Assembly: GCA_910588935.1 (NCBI GenBank)
Contig: CAJUSM010000046.1
Location: forward strand, 1 to 22,790
Length of the DNA: 22,790 nucleotides
Source: an uncultured Oscillospiraceae bacterium
GTDB taxonomy: Bacteria > Bacillota > Clostridia > Oscillospirales > Acutalibacteraceae
Direction of reading: 5' to 3'
Shown in pieces: positions 1-8,218 of this stretch. Each line of letters starts with the position of its first letter. The stretch's first letter is position 1. The translations under genes and the position numbers were made by a program. The notes under the pieces are model-generated. The model had not been told where the DNA came from, did no database searches, and worked only from the letters and a program-made list of their open reading frames with translations.

Positions 1-54
1 ACTCGCTACCTCCACCTTGGCAAGGTGGCGCTCTACCAGATGAGCTACGCCCGC
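1..54 (-). tRNA. tRNA-Gly (anticodon GCC), cut by window edge
   Basis: The minus strand reads GCGGGCG as the 5' acceptor strand, then TAGCTC of the D arm, then an anticodon arm CCACC-TTGCCAA-GGTGG, whose anticodon GCC decodes glycine. The window ends in the variable/T-arm region, so the 3' acceptor strand cannot be checked. It is the last visible gene of the Val-Asp-Phe-Gly tRNA cluster. Confidence 0.93.
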
Positions 55-56
55 AA

Positions 57-132
57 TGGTGCCTCCGATCGGAATCGAACCAATGACACGGGGATTTTCA
101 GTCCCCTGCTCTACCGACTGAGCTACAGAGGC
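57..132 (-). tRNA. tRNA-Phe (anticodon GAA)
   Basis: The minus strand folds as a full cloverleaf. The acceptor GCCTCTG pairs with CGGAGGC (one G-U pair), the anticodon arm GGGGA-CTGAAAA-TCCCC carries GAA, and the T arm contains GGTTCGATTCC. The discriminator is A and a CCA end is encoded (bases 57-59 on the plus strand read TGG). It lies about 30 bases from tRNA-Asp and 2 bases from tRNA-Gly, so the four tRNAs are probably one transcript. Confidence 0.96.
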
Positions 133-161
133 AAATTATAGTCCCAATTACGGAACTATTT

Positions 162-238
162 TGGCGACCCGGAACGGGCTCGAACCGTCGACCTCTAGCG
201 TGACAGGCTAGCGTTCTAACCAACTGAACTACCGGGCC
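162..238 (-). tRNA. tRNA-Asp (anticodon GTC)
   Basis: The minus strand folds as a cloverleaf. The acceptor GGCCCGG pairs with CCGGGTC (one G-U pair), the anticodon arm CTAGC-CTGTCAC-GCTAG gives GTC (aspartate), and the T arm is GGTTCGAGCC. The discriminator is G, as expected for tRNA-Asp, and CCA is encoded. Confidence 0.96.
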
Positions 239-250
239 AAATAAGAGATA

Positions 251-328
251 TGGTGGGGACAATAGGACTCGAACCTATGACCCCCTGCTTGTAAGGCAGG
301 TGCTCTAACCAGCTGAGCTATGAGCCCC
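251..328 (-). tRNA. tRNA-Val (anticodon TAC), irregular acceptor stem
   Basis: The anticodon arm CCTGC-CTTACAA-GCAGG (TAC, valine), the D arm, the T arm (ATAGG-TTCGAGT-CCTAT) and the encoded CCA are all regular. The acceptor stem is not. The 3' strand TGTCCCC would pair perfectly with GGGGACA, but the 5' strand before the T8-A9 of the D arm reads GGGGCTCA: eight bases, with CT where a single A is expected. Either the gene has a bulged and mismatched acceptor, or the sequence has a one-base error. It is the first tRNA after the promoter at 367-395. Confidence 0.88.
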
Positions 329-366
329 AATCCTTCACTAGATCGTTCCCCCCAGCGACATTCACT

Positions 367-395
367 ATTTTACATGATTTTCCCTCATTTGTCAA
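367..395 (-). promoter_or_regulatory. Promoter of the tRNA-Val-Asp-Phe-Gly cluster
   Basis: The minus strand reads TTGACA (390-395), a 17-base spacer, then TAAAAT (367-372). That is a consensus -35 and a 5/6 -10 at ideal spacing. Transcription would start near 360, about 30 bases before tRNA-Val, as expected for a stable-RNA promoter. It lies just downstream of the hslO stop codon, and no clear hslO terminator is visible between them. Confidence 0.82.
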
Positions 396-413
396 TAGGA
401 AAATCCAAATTTT

Positions 414-1304
414 TTAAATTTCTTTTTTTACTTGAACTAGCTCTAAAAGCTCCTCTTGAGAAAAGTAATATTTTCGATTACAATACTGGCATACGGTCTC
501 AGCGAAGCCCTCCTCGTTTCTAGGAAGAGTTAGCAGTTCATTAGAAGGCAGAGTGAGTAAAATATCTGAAAACCGTTCCTTGCTGCAAGTGCAGACATAA
601 TGTACTGGGAATTCATCTAGCTTCTCTGTGTGGAAACCATTTAATGCCATATTGCAGATCTCTTCTGGGCCCAGTCCCTTTGCTAGCATTGTGGTAACCG
701 AATCAAGGCGGGATATATTGGTTTCTAAACGTGCAAGTGTTTGCTCATCTACCCCAGGTAAAGCTTGGATAAGCAATCCACCAGCCAGTAAAACCTCTCC
801 CCTTTGTTTATCTACCAATACACCTAGAGCACAAACAGTTGGTATTTGCTGACTCGCAGCATAATAGTTTGTCAGATCCTCTGCAATTTCGCCGCTTACC
901 AATTGTACCTGGCCAACATATGGTTCACCTGTACCAAAGTCTTGAATAACAGCCAAACGTCCACAATGTCCTACAGCACCTCCAACATCAAGTTTACCAT
1001 TTGGCTTTAAAGGGAACTCTACTTGGGGATTTTCAACATACCCTCTCACATTCCCCCAACTATCTGCTAAAGCAACCAGATTTCCCAGAGGCCCATTACC
1101 ATTCACCTTTAAGGTAAGAGAAGCATCGGCTTTCTTTAGCATAGAGCCCATTAGCGAGGCTCCGGTGAGAAGCCTTCCTAATGCAGCACAGGAGGTCTTT
1201 GTGAGTCCATGAAGCTTTTGAGCTTTAAACACAAATTCCGAAGACTCAATTGCAGAAGCTACCAAACCGCCCTCAGAAGTAATCATACGAATTATGCGAT
1301 CCAT
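414..1304 (-). CDS. hslO: Hsp33 redox-regulated chaperone
   Basis: This 296-residue cytosolic protein is full length for the Hsp33 family. Hsp33 is a holdase activated by oxidative unfolding, which holds denaturing proteins during oxidative and heat stress. The C-terminal redox switch is present: C238-x-C240 (VCTC) and C272-x-x-C275 (VCQYC), the four zinc ligands that form disulfides on oxidation. The N-terminal part matches the family chaperone core (for example VNGNGPLGN and the GQVQLVSGEIAED region). The ATG follows directly on the TAA of the methyltransferase gene. Its Shine-Dalgarno, GAGGAG, lies inside the last codons of that gene, so the two are probably translationally coupled. It is the last protein gene before the tRNA cluster. 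Confidence 0.97.
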   Translation of the reverse strand: MDRIIRMITSEGGLVASAIESSEFVFKAQKLHGLTKTSCAALGRLLTGASLMGSMLKKADASLTLKVNGNGPLGNLVALADSWGNVRGYVENPQVEFPLKPNGKLDVGGAVGHCGRLAVIQDFGTGEPYVGQVQLVSGEIAEDLTNYYAASQQIPTVCALGVLVDKQRGEVLLAGGLLIQALPGVDEQTLARLETNISRLDSVTTMLAKGLGPEEICNMALNGFHTEKLDEFPVHYVCTCSKERFSDILLTLPSNELLTLPRNEEGFAETVCQYCNRKYYFSQEELLELVQVKKEI

Positions 1305-2060
1305 TTAGAACTCCTCTTCTTTCTTTTTTGCTACAAATACAAGCCGCTGGCTATGTTCTTTTGGCGGCTGAAAGGTAAGTTCATCAAAAACCGAGATGTG
1401 CGCAAATCCTACATCCCTCAACCACCGAATTACCATCTCATTCGGATAAGCATATTCTGTAAAATGCTCTGTACTCCGACGGTAAAACTTGCCATCTCTT
1501 TGAAAAAAGTCTAGATTGATATCCACACGTCCAGTACCACTTTTACAACGATTTTGCCAAACACAAAATAGTCCAGAAAGATCATACACAAAAGTGTTAT
1601 TTCCTAAAACACAATTGTGTTTATACAAAGTATTAATATCAAAAATAAAGTAACCGCCTGGATTTAGAAAAAGGTGAACCTTTTCGAAGGTTTTCAATAC
1701 ATCATCTTTTCCCTGCAAATGATTAATGCTATCTAGAGTGCAAAGTATGGTATCTACCGTACCAAATAGATTTAAATCCTGCATTTTTTGATGAAGAAAA
1801 AGAATGTCAACTCCTGCATCCATGCATTTTTCCTGAGCCAAAGACAGCATTTCTACGGAGGAATCAACACCATACACATCTATCCCTAAGCGGTGAAGTT
1901 CCAGCGTCAAAGAGCCTGTACCGCAGGCTAAATCCAGAGTCAAGCCAGGGCTGTGATTGAACTTGTGCATCAATTCCAGTAAGTACTGAGCACGATTTGC
2001 GTAATCAGCGTTTTGAGTCAACTGATCATAAAATTGAGCAAAAATAGAGTATCCAGCCAT
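1305..2060 (-). CDS. Class I SAM-dependent methyltransferase
   Basis: The product is about 251 residues with a Rossmann-fold methyltransferase core. Motif I is LDLACGTGSL at about residues 42-52, with an acidic motif II residue in YGVDSS (about 66). The opening MAGYSIFAQFYD followed by a D-Y pair resembles small uncharacterised Firmicutes methyltransferases; the substrate is unknown. ATG at 2060 gives the usual family N-terminus and lies two bases after the YerC-like stop. A TTG at 2066 in the same frame, overlapping that stop, is an alternative. Neither has a clear Shine-Dalgarno, so translation probably depends on coupling. hslO starts directly after the stop codon. Confidence 0.9.
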   Translation of the reverse strand: MAGYSIFAQFYDQLTQNADYANRAQYLLELMHKFNHSPGLTLDLACGTGSLTLELHRLGIDVYGVDSSVEMLSLAQEKCMDAGVDILFLHQKMQDLNLFGTVDTILCTLDSINHLQGKDDVLKTFEKVHLFLNPGGYFIFDINTLYKHNCVLGNNTFVYDLSGLFCVWQNRCKSGTGRVDINLDFFQRDGKFYRRSTEHFTEYAYPNEMVIRWLRDVGFAHISVFDELTFQPPKEHSQRLVFVAKKKEEEF

Positions 2061-2062
2061 AA

Positions 2063-2368
2063 TCAAATATTTTCAGGGTCAGTCTTACCCATCCGGTTAA
2101 AAACCAAGCTATATCCATCACTACCATAGTTCAGGGCTCTGGCAACTCGACTGATTGTGGCAGTAGATGCTCCAGTTTTTGCAACGATGTCCGTATAAAT
2201 ATGGTGCTCTGTAAGCATCTGCGCTACTGCTATCCTTTGAGCCATTGCTTTTAACTCCGGAACAGTACATAAGTCTTCAAAAAAACGATAGCATTCATCA
2301 GTAGTTTCCAAAGACAAAATCGCATGAAAAAGTGAATCCATACTTTTGTCCTGTAGTTTATCATTCAT
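2063..2368 (-). CDS. YerC/YecD family TrpR-like DNA-binding protein
   Basis: This small 101-residue protein matches the YerC/YecD family, which shares the Trp-repressor helix-turn-helix fold. Two family regions are visible: PELKAMAQRIAVAQML (about residues 37-52) and the recognition part TGASTATISRVARALNYG (about 65-82). Family members are putative regulators whose targets and effector are mostly unknown; tryptophan binding should not be assumed. The ATG has an AGAGGA Shine-Dalgarno six bases upstream. It follows lysA after 60 bases and overlaps or abuts the methyltransferase start. The gap before it holds a short AT-rich inverted repeat at 2388-2405 (arms ATAAAAG/CTTTTAT), which could be an autoregulatory operator or chance. 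Confidence 0.88.
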   Translation of the reverse strand: MNDKLQDKSMDSLFHAILSLETTDECYRFFEDLCTVPELKAMAQRIAVAQMLTEHHIYTDIVAKTGASTATISRVARALNYGSDGYSLVFNRMGKTDPENI

Positions 2369-2428
2369 ACTTTTTCCTCTTTCATAGATAAAAGTAGTCT
2401 TTTATAATCCAAAGATTGATTAAAAATC

Positions 2429-3742
2429 TCAAATATCATTGCGCACTAGATCCTCGTACGTTTCACCCTTTATCACAACTCTGCTTTTTCCTTCAGAAAC
2501 CATTACACAGGCAGGCCGTACATTCCGGTTATAATTAGAGGACATGGAGTAATTATAGGCTCCCGTAGATAGAACCGCTAAAATATCTCCAGGCTCAGGC
2601 GACTGGATCAGGGCATTCTCCTGAATTAGATCCCCGCTTTCACAGCATTTCCCGGCAATGGTGGCAAGATAGTTAGCTTTACAACTTGCCTTGTTCGCCA
2701 GCAAGCAAGTATAATCAGATTGATAAAGCGCATATCTAGGATTATCAAACATACCGCCATCAATAGCAACATAATTACGAACATTCGGGATCTCCTTGAG
2801 CGTACCCACCGTGTAAAGGGTTACACCTGCCTCTCCGACAATAGAGCGACCAGGCTCAATGTATATTTTCGGTAGCCTGATGCCTCTCTCAGTGCATATT
2901 TCATGAATCCTAACAGAAACAGCTGCCATATACTGATCATATGGAATAAAGCCATCAGTTTCTTTATAATGAATGCCAAAGCCTCCACCTAAATTCAGGT
3001 GTTCTAGCTCAACATCTAACAGTTGCTCAATATCACACAATAGGTTAAGCATAGTCTCTGCTGCATGAACAAAGGGTTCAATTTCCATAATTTGGGAACC
3101 AATATGGCAGTGCAAACCATCCAGTATTACATGGCTCAATTCTAAAGTTCGCTTTGCGGCAGCCATTGCCTCCCCGCTTGCCAGATCGATTCCAAACTTT
3201 GAGTCGATCTGGCCTGTACGGATAAACTCATGTGTATGTGCATCAATGCCTGGCTTAATCCGTAAGGAGACAGAAACAGTCTTGCCATAAGCCTTTGCAA
3301 CCTTTTCCAACGTTTCGAGCTCCTGCATGTTATCTACAACAATATTACCTACGCCACTCTTTACCGCGTACTCTAACTCAGCGTAGCTTTTATTATTTCC
3401 TTGGAAATGGATATTTTTTGCTGGGATCCCAGCTTGTAAAGCTGTGTAAAGCTCCCCTCCTGACACGACTTCAATATCTAGTCCTTCACTAAAAACAATC
3501 CTGCACATCTCTTTACAGCAGAATGCTTTGCTGGCATATATGGGCTTACCATTGCCATGATAGTATTTCTGAAAAGACTCAGCGTAACTTCTGCACACTC
3601 GGCGAATCTCATCCTCACTCATTACATACAGCGGAGTACCATATTGCCGAGCCAATTGGGTGCAATCGCAGCCGCTAATATCCAGGTGCCCCATTTTATT
3701 TATGCTTAAACATGGCGAGTAAATATGAACCATTCCTTTCAC
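2429..3742 (-). CDS. lysA: Diaminopimelate decarboxylase
   Basis: The enzyme performs the last step of lysine synthesis, converting meso-diaminopimelate to L-lysine with PLP. It is a fold-type III decarboxylase of about 437 residues. The PLP lysine is in YASKAF (K72). HCHIGSQ (211-217), GGGFG (252-256), EPGRS (296-300) and CESGD (367-371) are the family PLP/substrate motifs, and GAYNYSMSSNYN near the C-terminus is the usual conserved Tyr region. Two starts are possible: GTG at 3742, or ATG at 3733 (MVHIYSPC), which fits the family better. Neither has a well-spaced Shine-Dalgarno. It begins 9 bases after engB, so it may be read from that operon. Confidence 0.96.
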   Translation of the reverse strand: MKGMVHIYSPCLSINKMGHLDISGCDCTQLARQYGTPLYVMSEDEIRRVCRSYAESFQKYYHGNGKPIYASKAFCCKEMCRIVFSEGLDIEVVSGGELYTALQAGIPAKNIHFQGNNKSYAELEYAVKSGVGNIVVDNMQELETLEKVAKAYGKTVSVSLRIKPGIDAHTHEFIRTGQIDSKFGIDLASGEAMAAAKRTLELSHVILDGLHCHIGSQIMEIEPFVHAAETMLNLLCDIEQLLDVELEHLNLGGGFGIHYKETDGFIPYDQYMAAVSVRIHEICTERGIRLPKIYIEPGRSIVGEAGVTLYTVGTLKEIPNVRNYVAIDGGMFDNPRYALYQSDYTCLLANKASCKANYLATIAGKCCESGDLIQENALIQSPEPGDILAVLSTGAYNYSMSSNYNRNVRPACVMVSEGKSRVVIKGETYEDLVRNDI

Positions 3743-3751
3743 GCATTAATC

Positions 3752-4333
3752 TTAATTATCTATGGCTTTTCGAATAGTCAGTTGGATATCCGCAAGTCCA
3801 ATTCCCTTTGTTGCGGAAAACGGAATAAAAGGAATACCTTTTTCCGTAAAAAGCTCGGAAAAGAGTGTTGTTTGCTTCTTTGTCTCACCCTGGTTCAATT
3901 TGTCACACTTTGTACATATTACTACAAAGGGATAGGAGTTTGCGCACAAGAAATCAATCATTTGCATGTCATCTGCCGTAGGTTTGTGTCGCATATCAAT
4001 TAGTTGCAGCACCATTGAAACAGGCCTATCTGCCAAAAGATAACTGTTTACTAAAGCGGCCCATCGATCCTTTTCTGACTTTGCTACCTTAGCATAACCA
4101 TATCCTGGAAGGTCAACAAAGCGACAATTTTGTAGTGAATAGAAATTAATTGTTGCTGTTTTTCCAGGTGTAGCGCTGGTACGGGCTAGTGCTTTTCGAT
4201 TTACCAGTTTGTTTAGCAAAGAGGACTTCCCCACATTGGAACGACCGGAAAAAACAATTTCCGGTAAATTGGGTTCCGGTAATTGGCTGGCTATTCCCGC
4301 AGCAAGTTCAAATTCAACGTTTTGAAAATTCAT
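3752..4333 (-). CDS. engB: Ribosome biogenesis GTPase EngB/YsxC
   Basis: This 193-residue TRAFAC GTPase is needed for late assembly of the 50S subunit. Its G motifs are visible in order: G1 GRSNVGKS (30-37), G2 region SATPGKT (53-59), G3 DLPGYG (74-79), G4 TKCD (141-144) and G5 FSATKG (172-177). Length and architecture are standard. ATG overlaps the lon stop as ATGA, with an AAAGGAG Shine-Dalgarno inside the last lon codons, so it is coupled to lon. The lon-ysxC neighbourhood is conserved in Firmicutes. Confidence 0.97.
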   Translation of the reverse strand: MNFQNVEFELAAGIASQLPEPNLPEIVFSGRSNVGKSSLLNKLVNRKALARTSATPGKTATINFYSLQNCRFVDLPGYGYAKVAKSEKDRWAALVNSYLLADRPVSMVLQLIDMRHKPTADDMQMIDFLCANSYPFVVICTKCDKLNQGETKKQTTLFSELFTEKGIPFIPFSATKGIGLADIQLTIRKAIDN

Positions 4334-6786
4334 TGAAAGCTCCTTTGCTGTACCTGACCATCACAAGCATATCCTGTAGTGGCTGGGGGATGTGCTGTAT
4401 CGGGCTGCAGCACTGCAGCATCCTGAGGCAATGGCCGCGGCATATACTTCAAAGCATTTTCTAAAACAGCATCGATACGGCTCACTGGAATAAAGCAAAC
4501 GTTATTCTTTACGATCTCGTCCACATCTGCAAGATCAGGCAAGTTTTCCAGGGGGATTAGAACAGTTTTTATTTCATTTTTATAGGCTGCCATGGCTTTT
4601 TCCTTCAATCCCCCAATTGGTAGAACCCTACCCTGAAGCGTAATCTCTCCTGTCATCGCCACATCATGCCGCACAGGGATTCCACACAGCGCGGATGTGA
4701 TGGCTGTAGCCATAGCAGTTCCAGCAGAAGGCCCATCTTTCGGAACAGCACCTTCCGGCGCATGGACATGAATGTCATATTTCTCATAAAATTTAGAAGA
4801 AATCCCCAAAGCATGAGCTCGAGTTCGAATACAAGTAATTGCCGCACTCGCCGACTCTTTCATTACATCACCAAGTGATCCAGTCAGTTGAATTTTTCCT
4901 GTACCAGCCATTACCGCAACCTCTATGGGCAGTAGTTCACCGCCTACACTTGTCCAGGCCAAACCATTTACCAACCCCACTGCATCTTCTCTAGAAGCAT
5001 TATTATTGGTATACTTCCTTGGACCAAGCAATTCCTCCAAATTTTCAGCAGTAACAGTGAAACGCTGAAAATCCTCTTCTGTAACAATCATTTTTGCCAC
5101 TTTTCGGCAAATAGCTGCTATATTCCTTTCCAGTGTTCTCACACCTGCTTCACGAGTATAGCTTTCAATCAATTGACGAACCGCTGGCTTAGTAAATTTG
5201 AGCTGAGAGGTCTTAATACCATGTTTTATCAACTGTTTTTTAACCAGATGCTTAATGGCTATATTCATCTTTTCATCCATGGTATAACTTCCAAGCTCGA
5301 TAATATCCATCCGGTCATAAAGAGGACCTGGAATTCGAGATGCATCATTGGCAGTGGTGATGAAGAGGACATGGCTCAAGTCAAAGGGCATATCGATATA
5401 ATGATCATTGAATTCAGCGTTTTGCTCGGGATCTAGCACTTCTAGCAATGCCGATGCAGGGTCACCTTTAAAGTTCTGCCCCAGTTTATCAATCTCGTCT
5501 AGCAACACGAGAGGATTATTGACCCCAGCTTGCTTTACAGCGTTGATAATCCGTCCAGGCATGGAACCCACATATGTCTTTCGGTGGCCCATAATTTCTG
5601 CCTCATCACTAACGCCGCCCAAAGAAATACGTACATATTTCCGGCCTGTAGCTTGAGCAATAGATCTTGCAATGGAAGTTTTTCCTACACCGGGAGGACC
5701 AACCAAGCAAATAATTTGACCATTTTGTCCAGAAGCCAACTTTCTTACAGCTAGTGTTTCAATGAACCTTTCCTTAACCTTGTTCATTCCATAATGATCG
5801 CGGTCTAACACTTTCTGTGCCCGCTCAAGATCAAACTTTTCTTTCGACGCCTTTTTCCAAGGTAATTCCAAACAAGTGTCCAAGTACACTCGAATCACAC
5901 TAGCTTCATGAGAGCCATAAGGCATATGGTACAGTTTATCACATTCCTTTAACAGCTTTTTTTCGCACGGCTCAGCCAATTTTAAAGCCAATACTTTTTC
6001 CTTCAGCTCATCAGCCTCTTGCTGAGGGTTATCATCCTCTCCTAGTTCGCTAGTTATAGCACGCAGTTGTTCTTTTAAAAAATATTCCCGCTGATTTTCA
6101 TCAATTTGACTCTGTGCCTTTTTGTTAATCTCGTTCTCGATCTCCAAAATTTGAATTTCCTCTGTGAGAACTGCAATCAGCTTCTGCATACGCTTTAGCG
6201 GTCGTAATTCATCCAGAATAAATTGCTTGCGCTCAAAGTCAATAGAGATATTTGACGCTATGTAATCCGCTAACCTACCACAGTCATTTTCCTGAAGCAC
6301 ACCCAAAAGTATATCAGGTGGTACATGCTTAAATAGTCTAAGATACTCGTCAAATTTTTCGTGGATAATACGAATGAGAGCCTCAGACTTATATGACTTT
6401 TTATAAGTAATGGCCGGGCATTTATTGATATTCCCCAATAAGTAGGGCTCCTCTTGTGCAAGGGAAAGAATCTCGCCTCGATACAACCCTTCTACATGAA
6501 GCTTTGCACCTTCGTCAGAATGGTGCAGCACCTGCTTAATTCGGGCAACTACACCAACCTTATAAAGGTCATCTCCCACAGGCTCAGTGTCAGCCATGTG
6601 TACCTGAGAAACCAGAAAGATCAATCTGTCATGAGCAATGGATTCCGTGGCCGCCAGTACCGATTTCTTTCTAGTAATATCAAATTGCAGCATCATACCA
6701 GGAAAAAACACCAAACCCCGCACTGCTAAAATTGGCAAAACCAGATTGTTTTCTTGATTTTGGCTTTCGTTTGTAAAATTTTGCAT
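4330..6786 (-). CDS. lon: ATP-dependent protease Lon (LonA)
   Basis: The 818-residue protein has the LonA architecture: an N-terminal substrate-recognition domain (about 15-210), a coiled linker (about 210-260), an AAA+ module with Walker A GPPGVGKT (363-370) and Walker B LVLLDEID (426-433), and a C-terminal serine protease domain. The catalytic dyad is S687 (KDGPSAG) and K730 (GGLKEK), 43 residues apart as in E. coli Lon. It degrades misfolded and regulatory proteins in the cytosol. The last 30 or so residues form a Pro/Gln-rich tail beyond the protease domain, and its final codons carry the engB ribosome-binding site. Its own Shine-Dalgarno is AGGAG, six bases from ATG, just after the hairpin at 6808-6842. 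Confidence 0.98.
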   Translation of the reverse strand: MQNFTNESQNQENNLVLPILAVRGLVFFPGMMLQFDITRKKSVLAATESIAHDRLIFLVSQVHMADTEPVGDDLYKVGVVARIKQVLHHSDEGAKLHVEGLYRGEILSLAQEEPYLLGNINKCPAITYKKSYKSEALIRIIHEKFDEYLRLFKHVPPDILLGVLQENDCGRLADYIASNISIDFERKQFILDELRPLKRMQKLIAVLTEEIQILEIENEINKKAQSQIDENQREYFLKEQLRAITSELGEDDNPQQEADELKEKVLALKLAEPCEKKLLKECDKLYHMPYGSHEASVIRVYLDTCLELPWKKASKEKFDLERAQKVLDRDHYGMNKVKERFIETLAVRKLASGQNGQIICLVGPPGVGKTSIARSIAQATGRKYVRISLGGVSDEAEIMGHRKTYVGSMPGRIINAVKQAGVNNPLVLLDEIDKLGQNFKGDPASALLEVLDPEQNAEFNDHYIDMPFDLSHVLFITTANDASRIPGPLYDRMDIIELGSYTMDEKMNIAIKHLVKKQLIKHGIKTSQLKFTKPAVRQLIESYTREAGVRTLERNIAAICRKVAKMIVTEEDFQRFTVTAENLEELLGPRKYTNNNASREDAVGLVNGLAWTSVGGELLPIEVAVMAGTGKIQLTGSLGDVMKESASAAITCIRTRAHALGISSKFYEKYDIHVHAPEGAVPKDGPSAGTAMATAITSALCGIPVRHDVAMTGEITLQGRVLPIGGLKEKAMAAYKNEIKTVLIPLENLPDLADVDEIVKNNVCFIPVSRIDAVLENALKYMPRPLPQDAAVLQPDTAHPPATTGYACDGQVQQRSFQ

Positions 6787-6807
6787 GATATTCTCCTAAA
6801 ACCAGCG

Positions 6808-6842
6808 AAAGACTGCAACCGTTTGGAGCGGCGGCAGTCTTT
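6808..6842 (-). repeat. Hairpin between clpX and lon
   Basis: A perfect 9-bp inverted repeat (AAAGACTGC / GCAGTCTTT) encloses a second 3-bp helix (CCG/CGG) in a 17-base interior. It lies 16 bases after the clpX stop and ends about 12 bases before the lon Shine-Dalgarno. No uninterrupted U-run follows on the minus strand, so it is not a standard intrinsic terminator. It could act as an mRNA end-stabiliser or processing site, or as a modulator of lon translation. Confidence 0.6.
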
Positions 6843-6856
6843 AAACTGTTTTGTTT

Positions 6857-8188
6857 TTAAGACGCCGAAGAATCTCGTTGTTCGCTACGCTTAAGCGATG
6901 TGATTCGAATTTTCATCGGCTTGCGATCTTTGTTGTAAACAATTTTTGGATTTCCGTTGTTGTCCACCATTTCTTTAGTAATAACAACTTTTTCTACAGT
7001 ATAGTCGCTAGGAACCTGATACATGATAGGCATCAAGATATCTTCCATAATAGACCGTAATCCTCTAGCACCAGTCTTCCTTTCTAAGGTCCTCTTAGCG
7101 ATTGAGACTAAGGCGCCATCAGTAAACTCTAAATCAACACGATCTAAATCAAACAGTTTCTGATACTGCTGAATTAGAGAATTTTTAGGCTCTCTTAATA
7201 TGCGTACCAAAGATTCCTCATCTAAAGCCTGCAATGAGGTAATTACAGGAATACGGCCTACCAACTCTGGGATAAGTCCATACTTTACCAGGTCATGAGG
7301 GGTAACTTCATGCATCCAGTCTCTGTCGTCAAGTTCTCGTCTTCCGTACACTTCACCGCCAAACCCTAAAGAACCGGAGGCTGTTCTCTTCTGTACAATC
7401 TTTTCAAGACCGTCAAAGGCTCCACCACAAATAAACAAAATATTGGAAGTGTCGATATTGATGGCTTCTTGTTGGGGATGTTTCCTTCCACCTTTAGGTG
7501 GAACACTGGCTGTTGTACCTTCTAATATTTTCAACAGAGCCTGTTGGACACCTTCTCCGCTGACATCACGGGTAATTGATTGATTTTCAGATTTTCGAGA
7601 AATCTTATCAATTTCATCAATATAAATAATTCCCCGTTCCGCACGGAAAATATCATAATCTGCAGCCTGAATTAAGCGAAGAAGAATATTCTCCACATCA
7701 TCCCCTACATATCCAGCTTCTGTTAAAGTAGTGGCATCGGCAATCGCAAAAGGAACGTCTAACAGCTTAGCTAAAGTTTGGGCCAGATAAGTTTTACCTA
7801 CACCAGTAGGACCCAAAAGCAGGACATTGCTTTTAGACAATTCCACCCCACCGTTACCGGTAAAGAAGATCCGTTTATAGTGATTATAGACCGCTACAGA
7901 AAGCGCAATTTTTGCGTTATCCTGTCCGATTACGTATTCGTCCAACTTGCGCTTAATTTCAATAGGCTTTGGCAGAAGTACGCTACCATTTCCGCGTTCT
8001 GCATTCACAGACTTTGCAGAACGATTTTTACCACTCTCCCTGTCGCCATCATCAATAATGGACATACACAGCCGTACACAGGAGTCACAAATGTACACGC
8101 CGGATCCAGCAATCAACTGGCTTGCCAGTATTTGCGGTTTGCCGCAAAAAGAGCATGCTACATCGTTTTCATTGGTATTCTCTGGCAT
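6857..8188 (-). CDS. clpX: ClpX, AAA+ unfoldase subunit of ClpXP
   Basis: ClpX unfolds tagged or damaged proteins and feeds them to ClpP. The 443-residue protein has the N-terminal zinc-binding domain (C12-x2-C15, C34-x2-C37), Walker A GPTGVGKT (126-133), Walker B IIYIDEID (187-194), the pore loop GYVGDD (149-154), a ClpP-docking loop SLGFGG (273-278; the usual IGF tripeptide is LGF here) and sensor 2 in GARGLRSIMED. Length is slightly over the usual 410-425 because of a linker rich in Ser/Asn/Arg at about 48-70. It follows clpP after 30 bases, with an AAGGAAG Shine-Dalgarno. Confidence 0.98.
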   Translation of the reverse strand: MPENTNENDVACSFCGKPQILASQLIAGSGVYICDSCVRLCMSIIDDGDRESGKNRSAKSVNAERGNGSVLLPKPIEIKRKLDEYVIGQDNAKIALSVAVYNHYKRIFFTGNGGVELSKSNVLLLGPTGVGKTYLAQTLAKLLDVPFAIADATTLTEAGYVGDDVENILLRLIQAADYDIFRAERGIIYIDEIDKISRKSENQSITRDVSGEGVQQALLKILEGTTASVPPKGGRKHPQQEAINIDTSNILFICGGAFDGLEKIVQKRTASGSLGFGGEVYGRRELDDRDWMHEVTPHDLVKYGLIPELVGRIPVITSLQALDEESLVRILREPKNSLIQQYQKLFDLDRVDLEFTDGALVSIAKRTLERKTGARGLRSIMEDILMPIMYQVPSDYTVEKVVITKEMVDNNGNPKIVYNKDRKPMKIRITSLKRSEQRDSSAS

Positions 8189-8218
8189 ACAACCGCTTCC
8201 TTTCTAAAAAGACTTCAC

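Noticed and set aside
2388..2405. Inverted repeat ATAAAAG/CTTTTAT before the YerC-like gene as a firm operator
   Set aside because: Short and fully AT-rich, so likely by chance; mentioned only as a possibility under that gene.
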